The notes: generated by a model not told the origin, from the sequence alone. Positions 23,001-34,951 are shown, counted from the first letter of the stretch. The stretch: DNA of 64,000 bases from Enoplolaimus lenunculus (GCA_030248215.1 JASANG010000777.1:124001-188000); one strand, 5' to 3'. Numbers and translations are program-made.

Positions 23001-25059
23001 GCTCAAACGCAAATAAGGTTTGTCTATTTACAGTTTAAGGTACCGAAACATGCTCTTGAGGTAAATGAAAAAACGAAAAGGTTGTAGAAAGGTTCTTAGG
23101 GTTGCGCAATAGTCGCGCGCCGTCGCACGCCGCCGTGCCACACGATAAGATTTTTTTATTAAAAATTGTCGCGCACGCCGTTGAATAGATTACGCCTATA
23201 GTTTGTTAGCAACGCATAGCGGCGTACAGTGGCGCGCAGCGACGGCTAGCATGGTAATGTATAGCGCACCCCTTGCAGTGATTCTTAACTAAAATGCAAT
23301 TCCAATTTGAGAAATATCATAACTCAACTGATGTCTAATTTTCGAAATAATTATATTTTCAGTTTCCCACTTAGTGACCAAAATGTAAAGATACATCATT
23401 TACTATTTCCCAATGGGTTAGATACGCTTCAACGGGTTGGTTGTGTACGAAAGATGGGCCCATGTATAGAACAGGGCCGGGTCGTTTTGGGGTGGGGCTA
23501 TAAATAGAGCCAGTTTAAGCTTTAGACTAATTTTTTGGCTTAGGCTTAGGATTAGGCTTAGGCTTAGGAATAGGCTCATCCATACGCTTAGCTTTAGGCT
23601 TAGGTTAGGCCTAGGCTTAGGCTTACGAATCTGCTTATACTACTGTTCCGGCGCTGTTCTATACATGGGCCGAAAGATGCATAGTTTTTCAAACTATACT
23701 TTCAAAAAGCAATTGACGTTTCAAAAATTTAAGTTGAAATTGTTAAATCTCAACTCATCGCTGTTAGTCCGTCATAAAACCGATTTAGTTTTTTAAACTT
23801 TACCGCACTCAATCTACAATTTCAACAAAGTCTCAAATTTTCATTGGCCCATAAAAACCAGAAAGTATTAAAACAAAACTATTTAAGTGTATGTAATATT
23901 ATAGATTTCCTTGCCATAAATGTGCACATTGACTCGGGTGCCAAACAGGCTCAAGGTTCGATGCCAGGATAATGAAGGTGTATATATTTTAAAAAGCTAG
24001 TTGCCTCTTGTGATGTTTTTACACTATTTCTGTCGTCGACTTACATGCGTTAATTCGCCGAGTCCTTCAGGCCATGACTCCGGCGTATTGATTTGGTCCG
24101 TCGGAATTGTGATCACTGGAGTTCTGTCGCCATGTCGAAAGATCTTAAAATATGAGAAATGGTAATTGTCACTTTTCTTACCTGGAGCCAAACTAGTGGC
24201 CTTTCTATTGTCGGCTGATTTTTTCTATTGAATTACGAACCTCCTCTTTGGATAAAACCTTCATATATGGTCGTAGACAAGGTGAACATGGTGTAAACGT
24301 ATGTTAAAATAACGGACACAGAAAACGGATATTGAAGTATAAACGTTTCAAAGATGGTTTAACTTTCTACTAAAATAGCTGTCAAAGCTATGCAAATATT
24401 CATTGTCCGTTTTTAAAGTTGAAATGTGAAAGCCGATGGCGGGAAATTGTTTAATTTAGGATGAATTTCGTAATTTTTATTTTATGTCGAATAAATTGCA
24501 GTATAATGTAGTGACCCGAGTAAGAGGGGAGAGACTGATATTCATTTGGGTTCTACAGAGGGTATCCCCTGTTATTTGGTTACCGACTGTTATTTGTTTT
24601 ACCCACCCTCCGTCACCATTCGAAGTTTTTTAACGCGACGTTTGCTGCACTCGATGACATTTCCGCAATTTTGAACGGACGTTCAACTCAGGTAGATTTA
24701 TGATTAGGTTAATCTTCTCGGTTACTTTTTGTTAATACTGATACTCTGTAATAAAGGCTCGGGTGTTTGGTTTACTACGCTTTTGAATCAATTAACAATT
24801 GATAGACGTCTACAATAGTTCGGTGATTTTACGACAAAAACATATTAGAAGCTCTAAAATTCACTTTAAAATTTGCTAAAATTTTCAAAGCTGTGTTGTA
24901 TCAGTTGGAACGAAATATCACTGAAATTATAAACTTGAATTATTTGAATTTAGAGTTTTTGCAACTTTCACTTACCGTATGAACCATTAACAACTTTTCA
25001 CGAGCTGATATTGACGTTAACACAACGAAAAATAGTAATAATTGTAACCAAGTTTGCAT
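17040..25059 (-). CDS. Membrane-anchored histidine acid phosphatase (ACP2/ACPP-like)
   Basis: Eleven exons: 24976-25059, 24045-24143, 22836-22943, 22344-22508, 21446-21535, 20292-20381, 19800-19929, 18994-19082, 18592-18723, 17804-17999, 17040-17260. All junctions are GT-AG and in phase, giving 467 residues. Residues 1-19 are a signal peptide (MQTWLQLLLFFVVLTSISA). The catalytic phosphate-binding motif RHGDRTP is at 31-37 and the proton-donor HD at 286-287 (YSAHDTTL). RSSDYNRTLMSAQ (101-113), the conserved histidine-phosphatase region with its arginine, and CPL-F near the end of the catalytic domain are present. Residues 416-446 are a transmembrane helix followed by a 21-residue acidic tail. 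The fold hydrolyses phosphomonoesters in the lysosome or extracellularly; the anchor favours a lysosomal or surface enzyme. The tail has no tyrosine sorting motif of the mammalian ACP2 kind. The last junction uses the second AG of cttcagag and is the least certain. Confidence 0.93.
18120..18480. other. Intron 9 repeat fragment
   Basis: Lies between phosphatase exons 9 and 10. Open frames on both strands (18156-18365 and 18290-18496) have no family similarity, and the exon phases on either side join without any exon here. Confidence 0.5.
18745..18850. repeat. Small foldback of GGCCAGCTGGC/GGCCATCTGGCC motifs
   Basis: GATTGGCCAGCTGGCTTAAC at 18752 is echoed by GGCTGGCCATCTGGCCTAAC at 18814, with inverted GGGCAACTGCCCAA and CCATTTGGGCC between. 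It sits in the phosphatase intron after exon 8. Confidence 0.5.
19440..19600. mobile_element. TTAGGC-family MITE remnant
   Basis: Contains CGTAAGCCTAAGCGTAA, AAAAAATTAGTCTAGAGCTT, AAGCTTACTCTATTG and GGTCCGCCTCTGATCTATAT in the family order. Located in the phosphatase intron after exon 7. Confidence 0.55.
19610..19740 (+). mobile_element. tRNA-derived SINE-like fragment
   Basis: AAGCCCATCGGGATAGAGCG, then CGGAACGGTGATGACAAACA, and a B-box-like GATTTCGATCCTAGCTTG. Matches the 4480-4570 fragment and, reversed, 11350-11545. Intronic. Confidence 0.35.
20663..20931. mobile_element. Foldback MITE, GCCCTATTCACACGTG family, copy 1
   Basis: Starts GCCCTATTCACACGTGCAAA and ends TTGCACGTGTGAATAGG. The arms repeat TGCAGCTGCAA. 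It lies in the phosphatase intron between exons 5 and 6 together with a second copy. The left TTAA is not conserved; TTTAA follows the right end. Confidence 0.75.
21141..21403. mobile_element. TTAA-flanked foldback MITE, copy 2 (piggyBac-type target)
   Basis: Begins AGCCCTATTCACACGTGTAA and ends TTTGCACGTATGAATAGGGC, with TTAA exactly at both borders (21137-21140 and 21404-21407). The arms contain TTGCAGCTGCAA. A TTAA target and CCCTA-type end are piggyBac characters; the assignment is an inference. Confidence 0.75.
22042..22255. mobile_element. CTGTAGTGACCC-family MITE fragment
   Basis: Left end CTGTAGTGACCCTAATAAAA intact, followed by the family's CTCTCCAGA and CTGTTATTCGGTT blocks; right end lost. 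In the phosphatase intron between exons 4 and 5. Confidence 0.65.
23097..23275. mobile_element. Foldback MITE, AGGGTTGCGC / CGCCG family
   Basis: Ends TAGGGTTGCGCAATAG and TATAGCGCACCCCTTG. The arms are CpG-rich (GTCGCGCGCCGTCGCACGCC against GGCGTACAGTGGCGCGCAGC), with TTTGTTAGCAACGCATAGCG in the right half, which also occurs at 49805. Lies in phosphatase intron 2. Confidence 0.7.
23457..23670. mobile_element. hAT-like MITE with TTAGGC array
   Basis: A 214-bp element with an exact 8-bp target duplication GAAAGATG (23449-23456 and 23671-23678). Ends GGCCCATGTATAGAACAGGG and the complement of GGCCCATGTATAGAACAGCG. The interior holds about ten TTAGGC or variant hexamers (23536-23630). It lies in phosphatase intron 2. 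Confidence 0.9.
24506..24625. mobile_element. CTGTAGTGACCC-family MITE fragment
   Basis: ATGTAGTGACCCGAGTAAGA followed by GGGTATCCCCTGTTATTTGG and GACTGTTATTTG, the family's terminal half, in phosphatase intron 1. Confidence 0.65.
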
Positions 25060-25095
25060 TATCGTTCACCCCTGCATGCAGGTAATGTGACAGTA

Positions 25096-25270
25096 CTATG
25101 ACAATTTGTCGCAAGACAACTCGCCGCTCGACAACTTGTATAATCTGAAATTTCATCAACTCGACAATTTGTCTCTCATCATTATGCGTAGGCTAAGGCT
25201 TACGATCAGGCATACGCTTAGAATTATGCTTTTAGTTTTACTCGTATGCTTTAGCGACGATTTTTCGTAG
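25096..25270. mobile_element. Foldback MITE, TTGTCG family
   Basis: ACAATTTGTCGCAAGACAAC, CTCGACAACTTGTATAATCT, GAAATTTCATCAACTCGACA and a central AGGCTAAGGCTTACG. It starts 40 bp upstream of the phosphatase start codon, in its presumed promoter or 5' UTR. Confidence 0.65.
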
Positions 25271-26514
25271 ATTCCTTGTGCATTGAGACAAGACTGTCAA
25301 GATATCATTTAGTCAGAAATAAAACGCCATTTTAAATTCTCTTCTCAAATTGTTGAAATTTCAGCACAATTTTATGTGTGTGTAATTCCGACTAGATTTT
25401 GCGTTGATTTTAACTGTTTAGTAGATGAAATTTTTGCGCCGTTTGATTTTAAACAAAGCGAAAAAAGATTAAATATTTATATAACAAGCGATTTGAAAAT
25501 CTTTGAACTCGGTATCAGCACGCCACAGTTCACTTGCTTGCACATTTGCGACATAATAACTAACGATAGCTGCAACACAGCTGAGTACAGAGGCGGAATC
25601 AGAAAATTCTGGCAAGCCAATGGGCAGGCAAATGTTATTGTTATGGAACGCAATTTTTGCTGTATGCTCTCCCGCCCCCCTCTGAATCCGCAAGTGGCTG
25701 AGAAGAGGGTTGGAAAATGCATTGAAAACTCAAAAGCTGACACTTGAACCAATTTTTTTAAAGACGTTTTTCTATGTTTTAATTATGTCCCTCAAAAAGC
25801 AAAGCTCAAACTGTTGCCCGATAACATTGGCCTGTTAGGATAAAATAACATAAATGACTATTACAAAATATACAACTTTGAGAGCCTGGAAGGGCGTTGT
25901 GGGTTGCGTAACCTCATGGGTAGATAAACAAGCCCCATTTGGCAAAAGCATTTTTCGAGTTTGGCATTAAAGGAATTTATTAATAAATACGCTTTTTCTG
26001 ATTATTAATTGCTGCCAAACCTTTTTGACGAGAAAGATAACGGTTAAGAGCGTTGCGGAGAACACCCGTAACTCTAAGCGAGCTTTATTTTGCGAACTGG
26101 CCAATTCCTAGACATACGAGTGGCAGTTGTGGCAGAGGTTCAATTATTACAGACCAGGTCTCGCATGCAGAGGCGGATGCAGAAATTTCTGATGGGGGGT
26201 GCAAGCCGACATATGTTATGAAATACAATGTTTACTGTCGGAATTGTTCAACTTTACCCCACCCAGAAGAATGGTTGCCAGGGTTAAAATGTAATGCGTG
26301 CTGAGTACCATTACTTTATGCACAGTATAAACTGATTTAGGTGTACTAATAGTGTGAATCCTCGTAAATCTTCCAATTTACGCCCTAATATAGGCAAGTA
26401 TTTCGTTTATATATCGAACGTTTTGTTTTATTTTTGCTGCTCCGTTTCTATTTTTATCCACATTAGGGCGGTGGGGACGCACGACCTCCGTCAGATTTTC
26501 TTTGTGATAAAATG

Positions 26515-27100
26515 GGCCAATGCAAAGCACAGGTGCGGAACAGTATTATACTTAAGCATATTCCTAAAGCCTAATGCGGGATTCACGTTATAAGCGGGGC
26601 AGGCGGCACACGGTGCGTCCCATGTTGTTTCGAAGTCAACGTCAAGTATATCGGGTCAACAGACAAAACTCGAACGTCATATGACATTATCTATAAACCA
26701 CCGCTAATGATCAATGTGTTCAGCGGACGGTATGTCACGTGATATTGTGGACCAAATACACGCCTGCAAAACGTTTCAGACACACAATCACTTAATACAA
26801 CCACAGCTTCAATAATTCATATTTCACTAATAACGGACAAATACGAAATTTGCATACGCTATGGGGTCTACAATCAGGCAAAATGATACCCAATAGCCTA
26901 AAAGGGACAAAACGTGTCCCAACGATCCCAGTTAACACATGAACTCCGCATAAGCTTAAGACTAAGCGTAAGAATGAGCATATTCCTAAGCCTAAGTCTA
27001 AACCTGAAGTCTAAGCCAAGCAAAAAATTAATCTAAAGCTTAAGCTTATCCTTTTGTAGTCCCGCAGAAAAACGTTTCGCCCTTGATCTTTACATGGGCC
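26515..27100. mobile_element. TTAGGC-family MITE, split or nested
   Basis: Left end GGCCAATGCAAAGCACAGGT at 26515 and right end GATCTTTACATGGGCC closing at 27100 belong to one family, but about 360 bp of unrelated sequence (26580-26940) lies between them. The flanking octamers (ATAAAATG, AAAAGAAT) differ, so this is an internal insertion or two recombined copies. Confidence 0.6.
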
Positions 27101-27794
27101 AAAAGAATTTTTTTGGAGACAAAATGATAAGGTCCCTAACATTTGCCAGCCGACACCTATATCAGATATTTTTGCAACCGCCTCTGGATATCTATAAGAT
27201 ATATTCCACGTTTCCAATAACATCGAGAGTATGCAGATGGGATCATTTCGCATAGAAAAGATGTAAAACAGCGAAGTTTACGTTCTTCACACACTATTCA
27301 TTTTGTTACCGGCACATCACACAATTTTTTAATTTAACTCGATGTAGCAATCTTTAACCACGCCGAGTTTCTCCAAGTCTTCAAGGCCTTAGGTATACCT
27401 ATTTAGACGTCTATTTCGAGAGAAAAGAACCAAATAAAATTGGGCGGGATCGGGCAAAAATGCAACAAGCGCTGGTTAAAGTTCGGTAATTTTGTCCCAA
27501 CTTCGAAAATACTTTTGATTTTAATGGGTAATGGTGTCATGTCTATTAATATGAGAAATACTGTGAGGAAAATACAACTGGGAAAAATGGGGCCACCCTT
27601 AAATCATCAGTCAAATTGAACCTATCTGCTCACCGTCAAATATACCACTAATATAAAATTTTATTGTATATGTTCATATTTATATATTGAATGATTGTAC
27701 ACATATACAAATAAATGTGATCAAAACGGATGTGCAACTTAACAATACCTCATTTCAAACCATATTCCTTTGTATTACGAAAACACTTACATGA

Positions 27795-27905
27795 AACTAA
27801 GCTTTAGACAATTTTTTTGCTTATAAGCTTAGGCTTTTAGTTATAGGCTTATCCTTACGCTGAGGATTAAGCTTAGGAATATGCTTTAGTACTATTGGCC
27901 AAAAT
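27795..27905. mobile_element. TTAGGC-family MITE remnant
   Basis: AAGCTTTAGACAATTTTTTT, CTTATAAGCTTAGGC and GCTTAGGAATATGCTTTAGT in the family order; GGCC at the right end. Confidence 0.5.
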
Positions 27906-28856
27906 AGCCATGTAACTTGTTTTATAAGAGTACCAGACAAAACAGATATCTACGCAAATCTTTAGTTTGGACCACGAAAACCCTCTGTAACGTGTAAAAC
28001 AGTTTACACCACACGCACAGCCTGAGAAACTAACTTAATTTCAAACCTTGCACTAATTAAAAAAGTAAGACATTTCCCCCAAAATTCTCAAGCCAAAAAC
28101 AAATGAAAAACCGAAAATAAATATAATTTCTATGTTGAATATACCAAAATATATTGCGAAACAACCAAAATCAGCAATACAATCACGGATATAAATTTAT
28201 CGATAAAATTCAAACACTCCGGTACCGGGTAGAAATAAAACTCAAGTAACACAACTGAATTGAATATATACATAAAATATAGTATATGCAATATATGATA
28301 TATAATACAATTTATATATATGTATGTATCTATATATCGACTACTACAAACCAACTATAACGACATAAATGTCCAGATACATTCATAGGTGCAAGCTGCT
28401 GAATTCAAATTCGAGACAATTTTACATAAATTAAACCAGAAAATAACTAAATTTTCAATACCGCTTCAAACTGAACTAACCAACTGCTTCGAGTCTAACA
28501 AACACAAAAACTCATTTCATGTCCTAAAATTAATAACTACGCTGTACTATGACAACAGGAAGGGGCTGACAAAGGAAAGAGTAACGTAAAATAAAAAGAG
28601 CCAAAACATTCAATTCGACACTGTTATATATAGGATGTGCACTAATAGACCAACTGATCACGACTAAAATAAGCACAAAATAACCGGATATAGCTGCCGG
28701 ATGCACTACCGCTTACGAATAACAAAACAACCCAACATAATACTCCAGATAATCACTACTCCAGTGTATGGGTACTGGTGCATGATAACTCTGGTATATC
28801 AAAGAATGTCATACACGCACACACACATATACCGAAGACTAAGAAATTGTTGCAAT

Positions 28857-28950
28857 CGACCGTGTGGTGTAGTGGTAGCATGCTTGACTCAACCACCACA
28901 GTTCCTGACTAGACGACTCTATTCAATTTTGACCTAACTTTGCAATTCGA
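28857..28950 (+). ncRNA. tRNA-like sequence (pseudogene or SINE head)
   Basis: TGGTGTAGTGGTAGCATGCT matches a polymerase III A box and tRNA D-arm. The downstream B box is degenerate and no full cloverleaf can be drawn, so this is not called a functional tRNA. Confidence 0.25.
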
Positions 28951-31277
28951 TTAACATGACTCTTGTAATTTCCACACACGCTTAGGCTTAGGCTTAGAAA
29001 AATCCTTACCCATGCCGTTGCCTACGCCGTGTGTTTCCTTGAAATGTGCGAACAGGAAGGTATACAAGAGCCCACAGTTGCGTCAAGGAAATAATTTTCC
29101 ATACATTCAACGATTATCCACGTTTCAAACTTTCAATCGTTTGGCTCTTTTTGAAATAGTCAACGATTTTCGACCTTTAAATTAATGCCTTCGAACAATC
29201 AGTGTGTGCACAGCCCTGTGCCCGCTACTGCTTAACTCCGAAGTAGTGATCGACACAGGTATACTGCAATAGCATACAAAGCGTACTAATCAAAGTAAAC
29301 TATGCTCACGCTCACTGTTGCTGCGACGTTTGCAAAACGTTCAAAATTAAAAATAAAGACTACAAGTCCCAGGACCACCAAACTTACACGTTCACAAATG
29401 ATTCGTCAACTATTTTATCAATTTTAGTTATAACGAAAAACATCCCGAGTTTCCAAAAAAATCCACTGAATCGAAGATTCCAGGACGTTTCAGATTATCG
29501 CCTAAAACCGATTTTATGACATCAAATCGTTTATTCATCTAAACTGAAGTAGAAAAAAATCATCCACGTTCACCATAAATCATTCCTAACTGCTTTGTTT
29601 CAAAAAGTCGTTACTAGATAGATATAAGTCGAATCTAATCGTAAAGCGAAGCCTAAATTCAGACAAAGAAATTTAGACAAAGACCTAATAAACAGGCTTA
29701 GTTCTTGGGCGTTCTGTCCCCGTAGAATAAAACGCCGCATCTTTGCAAATAAATGACATAGGGCAGCTGTTGAAGTTAGAACAATCGTTGAGTTACGCTA
29801 ATCGCAGCAAAAGCAACAGAAAGAAACAGCTAAAAATCAGTAAACCCAACTTAACTCAGACTTCTACGACAAGCATTCAACAATAAAAAACATACATTTC
29901 CCGTTTAACTGCGCACTAACAAACTATTTCAGAATAATTTTTCAAAGAAAAGAGCACAAAATAGCAATCTTAGCAAGCATATATACCGTATGTATAATTC
30001 ACATGAGACTAGAACATGACAATAGTAACCGGAACCGGAATATATATAAGTAAATCTGCCGGTACAGGAAATTTCGTCAGAGTCATTCTAAAGGCGGAGG
30101 AAGGCAAATCTACTTTACGCTGATTGGTTTGAAACCTAAACGCAAAATATACAAGTTGAAATTCAAATACCTACTTCAAAAAATCAAAAACATTACAATT
30201 ACTGGCAATCCCTGACAACTTACGAAGCAGTTATCGGGTCAATACAAATCAGCACAGCTCAACTCAATTTTCATATATTCATTTTGACGAAAACATCTTG
30301 TTCTCGATTTCAGATGAAAATCCAAAACATTTTAATGTTTCAAAAATTCAAATTTGAGCATGAAATGATAATGGGAGAGCATGAGAAACCAAAATGTATT
30401 GTTTTTATACCCCAAGGTTACATGATAAATGTTATTCTTTTCACCGCTGAACAAAAATAAAACGTGTTACACCACTGAGCTACAATTCCGTATTTATCAG
30501 TGCAAGTTAGATATATACAACAATCAACTGCATTTCACCTGCAATCTGCATACAACGCAGCACACCACGAAACCAGCGAAACGAACGAAAGAACGATAGA
30601 GAAAAATGGTACGCATCTATGTCGTGTCCTGAACGCCTATTTCTGTCAGCTGACAACAACTGGCTTGTCTGTAAACAATAACTGTTACTCAAGACATCCC
30701 CAGCGTTAAACTACAGCAAGAACATTTCAACGGGTATTCAGGACACAAGACATACATATTTACATAATATGAAATACGTACAAAAACAACTATAAACCCG
30801 ATATATCTCTATCCGTTTCAGTTATATTTGACGACAAATTTACAATTTTTACTCAACTGTAAACGTTGGACTTAGAACTGTAAAATTACACGTTTACCTA
30901 AGCTTATCCACAGCAATATTCATACTCTCCACAATTAAAAAGAAATAGACACTAACATTCAAACGAAACCCACACGCCAAATTAAATATTAATCATCACT
31001 ATTTATCACCAGGAAACCAAAAGTTTTCTAGACTTTACACATTTGGGCACATATTCTCAAATGTATATTGTATCTATCACCAGTTATCGACAAGTTTTCA
31101 AACATACGATCACCGTCGATTGTGGATCTTGGTAAACCAAACTTTAAAATGTGGCACTGTTGTTAAATTTCGAATCTCTCTATTCACACTGGTGCCAAAA
31201 TTTACAAACCGATCACTAATAACCGATGATAGATGCTACACAAATTTGAGAATTATACATCAGTGGTTATTATTAAC

Positions 31278-31627
31278 AAGAGTGGATGATCACTCTAACA
31301 AGAGTGTGCAACTGGGTACATTCTGTGTATTAAAGAATGTACCGGCACGCGTTGCGTTTTTGGCCAACCCCCCTCATTTTGGGGGGGGGTCAATTTTACG
31401 TTCATTTTAGACGTGTATCCGCCAGCCAACACCGAAAATATAATCGGACCACATTTTAGTATATACAATAGCACATAAATTTCAACATCGATGGAGATTT
31501 TGACCCCCCCCCCCAAATACGGGGGGGGGGGGGGTAAGCCAAAAATGCAACGCGCGCTGGGTACATTTTTTTCTACATAGAATGTACCCAGTTGCATAAT
31601 CTTGTTAAAGGGTATCATGCACTCTTG
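31278..31627. mobile_element. hAT-like foldback MITE, CAAGAGTG family
   Basis: A 350-bp element with an exact 8-bp duplication TTATTAAC (31270-31277 and 31628-31635). Ends AAGAGTGGATGATCACTC and the complement of CAAGAGTGCATGATACCC. Inner inverted blocks GTGCAACTGGGTACATTCTG and GCGTTGCGTTTTTGGCC bound long G and C runs (31381-31390, 31504-31532). Same family as the MITEs in the 840-bp repeats. Confidence 0.88.
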
Positions 31628-32954
31628 TTATTAACAATCAAATTTCCGATTCACAGCTCTCGCTGTTCGCGATTGTTTAGTGACACATTATAAACAGGCG
31701 ATAGACGTCGAAGACTTAAAAATAGTGTTCTGAGACTGAATACAAATTAAAATTAATATTACAATCACAATGACAAAATTCACCGTTAAACTTGAATCGA
31801 ACACAGTACATATATATATATCCCAAATCACCGTGCTTACTATATCAACAAAACACATTTGTAAAATTCGATCAAAATTAAAGTTGACGATTGGCTTAGG
31901 CTTAGCTAAGCCTAAGCCAGAGCCTACGAATAATTCACAGTTGCATTCAAAACGTTCCATTCGAAAATTTCCTCGGAAACTCGTTCAAAATTCTCAAAAT
32001 GTTTTCATTCAACGCTGTTCTGCTTTCAGAAATTTTGCGCACATGGACCCACCGATATATAACAATGCCAAAACTCCCGTGACCGAAGCAAACAACAGAA
32101 GATGAACGCAATTTTAGTGCTAAATAATTTTAATACACAATTTTTTGGTTTTCTTCCCGGTTTCGGGATTTCACTTGGGTCGCTCGCTTTTTCTCCACCA
32201 GTGTTTTCCGAGAAAACTCAATTCAAAAAATAGTTATGATTTTAAATTAATTTTTTTCATTTTAATTTTGTTGAGTAAAGTTTTAAAATACGTTTTTTGC
32301 TCATTTTTCGGAAAACATCTAAATTCGTTAATTCAAACACCAAACGTATCAAAAACTACAGTTTATTTAACAAACAAAACTGATATAACCTAACGCAAGT
32401 TTTTTTTCACGGCGGAGGGTACGACGGATAACGCGCGCAAATAGCGCCAGGGGTCAAATTTAGCAAACATATCAACATAATAACTTCGTATTTGCATAAT
32501 TTTTCCAATAATTACGTATACATAATCATCACAATAGCGACAGCAGACTATAATACAATGAGAGACAGAACGATGGGTGAATTTGAGACACACACGATCA
32601 AACAGCACAAATACAAAACAGAAACCGAGCAAACAAAACAACAAATATTCAAAAACAATGGTTTGACTCTTGTTCCCTTTCAGCCACAGGTTTACGCTCG
32701 GGTCAGCTGCGCTTCAGGCTAAGCCTAACCCTAAGGTGAAGCCTAAGCTTAACTGCGGGGGGGGGGAATGTGTGCAAAAGCCAATGATTTTGTGAACAAA
32801 TTAAAACGATTAAACCGTATCGTTTCCTTATACAAAAAATCCAAGTATCTGTGAACACAAACCATATTCCACTATTAACCATCCATAATACGATTTCAAG
32901 GATATTATTCTATTCCCACACGACTACGTTCAATTTCAATTCAGTTACACAAAT

Positions 32955-33090
32955 TTCAAGCCAGAATTCGAACCCTACATTCTTGCGTGGATTGCGTTTA
33001 ATATTTCACTTGATCATAAGCGGTTGACGCTATAGTTCGAACAGGCTCCCACGTCTTGTCTAGATTTTGTACAGCGCATACGCGTAATTG
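32955..33090 (-). mobile_element. tRNA-derived SINE-like repeat
   Basis: Reverse strand ends GGGTTCGAATTCTGGCTTGA, a good B box followed by the same tail as at 11350. The body shares the complement of ATTTTGTACAGCGCATACG with the other copy. Confidence 0.4.
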
Positions 33091-33863
33091 CTAAATACTC
33101 AATTTTGCATACACAGTTCGCGATTCGCTGTTGAATTTATGCATTGCAGCTATCAAATCCGAGACGCAAATTCTGCAATCCGATCAAATTCTATTTCTGA
33201 AAATTTTATAAATATTTTCAAATAGTAATTCAACTTTTCGAAATATTTGATCAATCGATTCAGCTTACAGTTGTGATTTTTTTACCTCTCAACCGACGCC
33301 TAATTTGGTAGTAGCTAAATTTATAATTCATACAACGAATAAATTCTAACTCTGACTTTAGTCCCACACAGTAAAACGTTAACTAAAATTAGCCTAACTT
33401 AGGCTTAAAGATGTTTATAAATTTTACCTACACATTTAATATTCTGTTACCTGAAATGAAAAGGTGTCTTAAAAATTTATGTAAAGTGTAACATAATATC
33501 AATAACACAGTAAAACAATAGCTCAAAAAAGACAGAAATATATAAAAAGCATCTCTGTACAATTGATACAACACACAATACAACATTTATAGAAATTTTG
33601 CATAAAACATAATTGTGTTAAATTTAACACAAATTGTATTACATCCAGTGTAATAAGTTGCATATATGAATGTATTTAATTGTTTATATATATTTTTTAC
33701 ATAAATCGGCAAATTAAAGTACACAATTCAGCTGCGAGTCCAGTATTTTCAGGCGGCCGAGGATATTTTTTGTGTTTCGAAATTTTACAGCTTTTAAAGC
33801 ACTGTTTACAAAACAGTGCATTGTGAGTTACAGATGAGCTATTTCAAGACTGGAAGGGTGATA

Positions 33864-33960
33864 CATACTAGAACACGCCTAGATCCCCCTGTTGATACAT
33901 ACTAGAGTGCTGAGACATACTAGAGCGCTGATACATACTAGAGCGCGCCTAGATCCGCCA
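33864..33960. repeat. Short tandem repeat GATACATACTAGAGCGC
   Basis: About four imperfect units of (G/A)TACATACTAGA(G/A)(C/T)(G/A)C with interspersed GCCTAGATCC(G/C)CC. Confidence 0.75.
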
Positions 33961-34706
33961 ATGATGTTACAAGACGAGTTATATAACGTAATAGAATTCG
34001 TGATACTTTTAACGTCTTCAATATAGATCCATAATTATCAGAATGAAGTTTCGCCGGGAAACTGTTCCAATCAGCATAATATATTCTTCCATTAATGTTT
34101 TTCTTTAACTTGATTGGTCTGATCGGCCACGTATGCACAATTCTTCAACATTATAACGTTTTTTTACAAAATTAAATATTTAATTAGGTATATATACCTA
34201 ACTGAATCCGAACGGAAAATTAGGGATATATACCTACCTAACTGAATCCGAACTGAAAATTTAATATCCCAAAGTGTACCCCGAAACGCTATGTTATGCC
34301 AAAATCAGAAATTTTGAAAACGTGATCAGTGGATCTGTAAAATAGGCCCATAACATATGGTTGGGTTTTCGATTCAAAAACAAAAAAGATAAACACATAT
34401 ACATATCACAATATATGAAAAAACATAAAAACACTCTCACTCAAAACACACACCATATAAAACGAAAACAAGAGTACGTAGAGTGTAAACATAATAGCAG
34501 CGCTTGTTGAGGACCAAATTAAATTCTTACAAGAGTTTAAACCCTTCATTCAAACTGAAGTTTAAATTCGAGTCTCATTCGAAATTCAACGTAGACATAA
34601 CAGGAGTGCAGTGTTCTTGACGACAAATAAAACGTGGTGCTGAATCGGTGTTTATATTTATTCTGATGTTGTTTTTTGTTGATGTTGCTGTTTGTTTTTC
34701 TTGTTG

Positions 34707-34725
34707 GTGCTGCTGCTGCTGCTGC

Positions 34726-34759
<34 letters not shown>

Positions 34760-34787
34760 GCTGCTGCTGCTGCTGCAATTGTTGCAG

Positions 34788-34855
<68 letters not shown>

Positions 34856-34874
34856 GCTGCTGCAATTGTTGCAG

Positions 34875-34951
<77 letters not shown>

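Larger units (their letters stand above)
25271..31269. other. 6-kb intergenic region, no gene recognised
   Basis: A+T-rich. A 123-codon frame at 25376-25747 has no recognisable domain and includes an AGAGGCGGAATCAGAAAATT segment resembling repeats at 26165 and 48440. Holds TTAGGC-family pieces (26515-26580, 26940-27100, 27795-27905), a CGGGCAAAAATGCAACAAGC remnant near 27450, and A+T-rich unique-looking stretches from 28000 to 31200. Confidence 0.5.
31628..34700. other. Intergenic, no gene recognised
   Basis: Contains a TTGGCTTAGGCTTAGCTAAG patch (31893-31920), AGCCTAACCCTAAGGTGAAG (32720-32745), a G run near 32756, a SINE-like copy and a short tandem repeat at 33864-33960. A duplicated TATATACCTAACTGAATCCG block lies at 34188-34260. 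No coding exon recognised. Confidence 0.45.

Noticed and set aside
23530-23640. TTAGGC hexamer run as an interstitial telomere or chromosome-end signal
   Set aside because: It lies inside a MITE with terminal repeats and an exact 8-bp target duplication, and similar elements are scattered through the window.
25376-25747. 123-codon forward frame just upstream of the acid phosphatase
   Set aside because: No recognisable domain, part resembles a dispersed repeat, and reverse frames of similar length overlap it.
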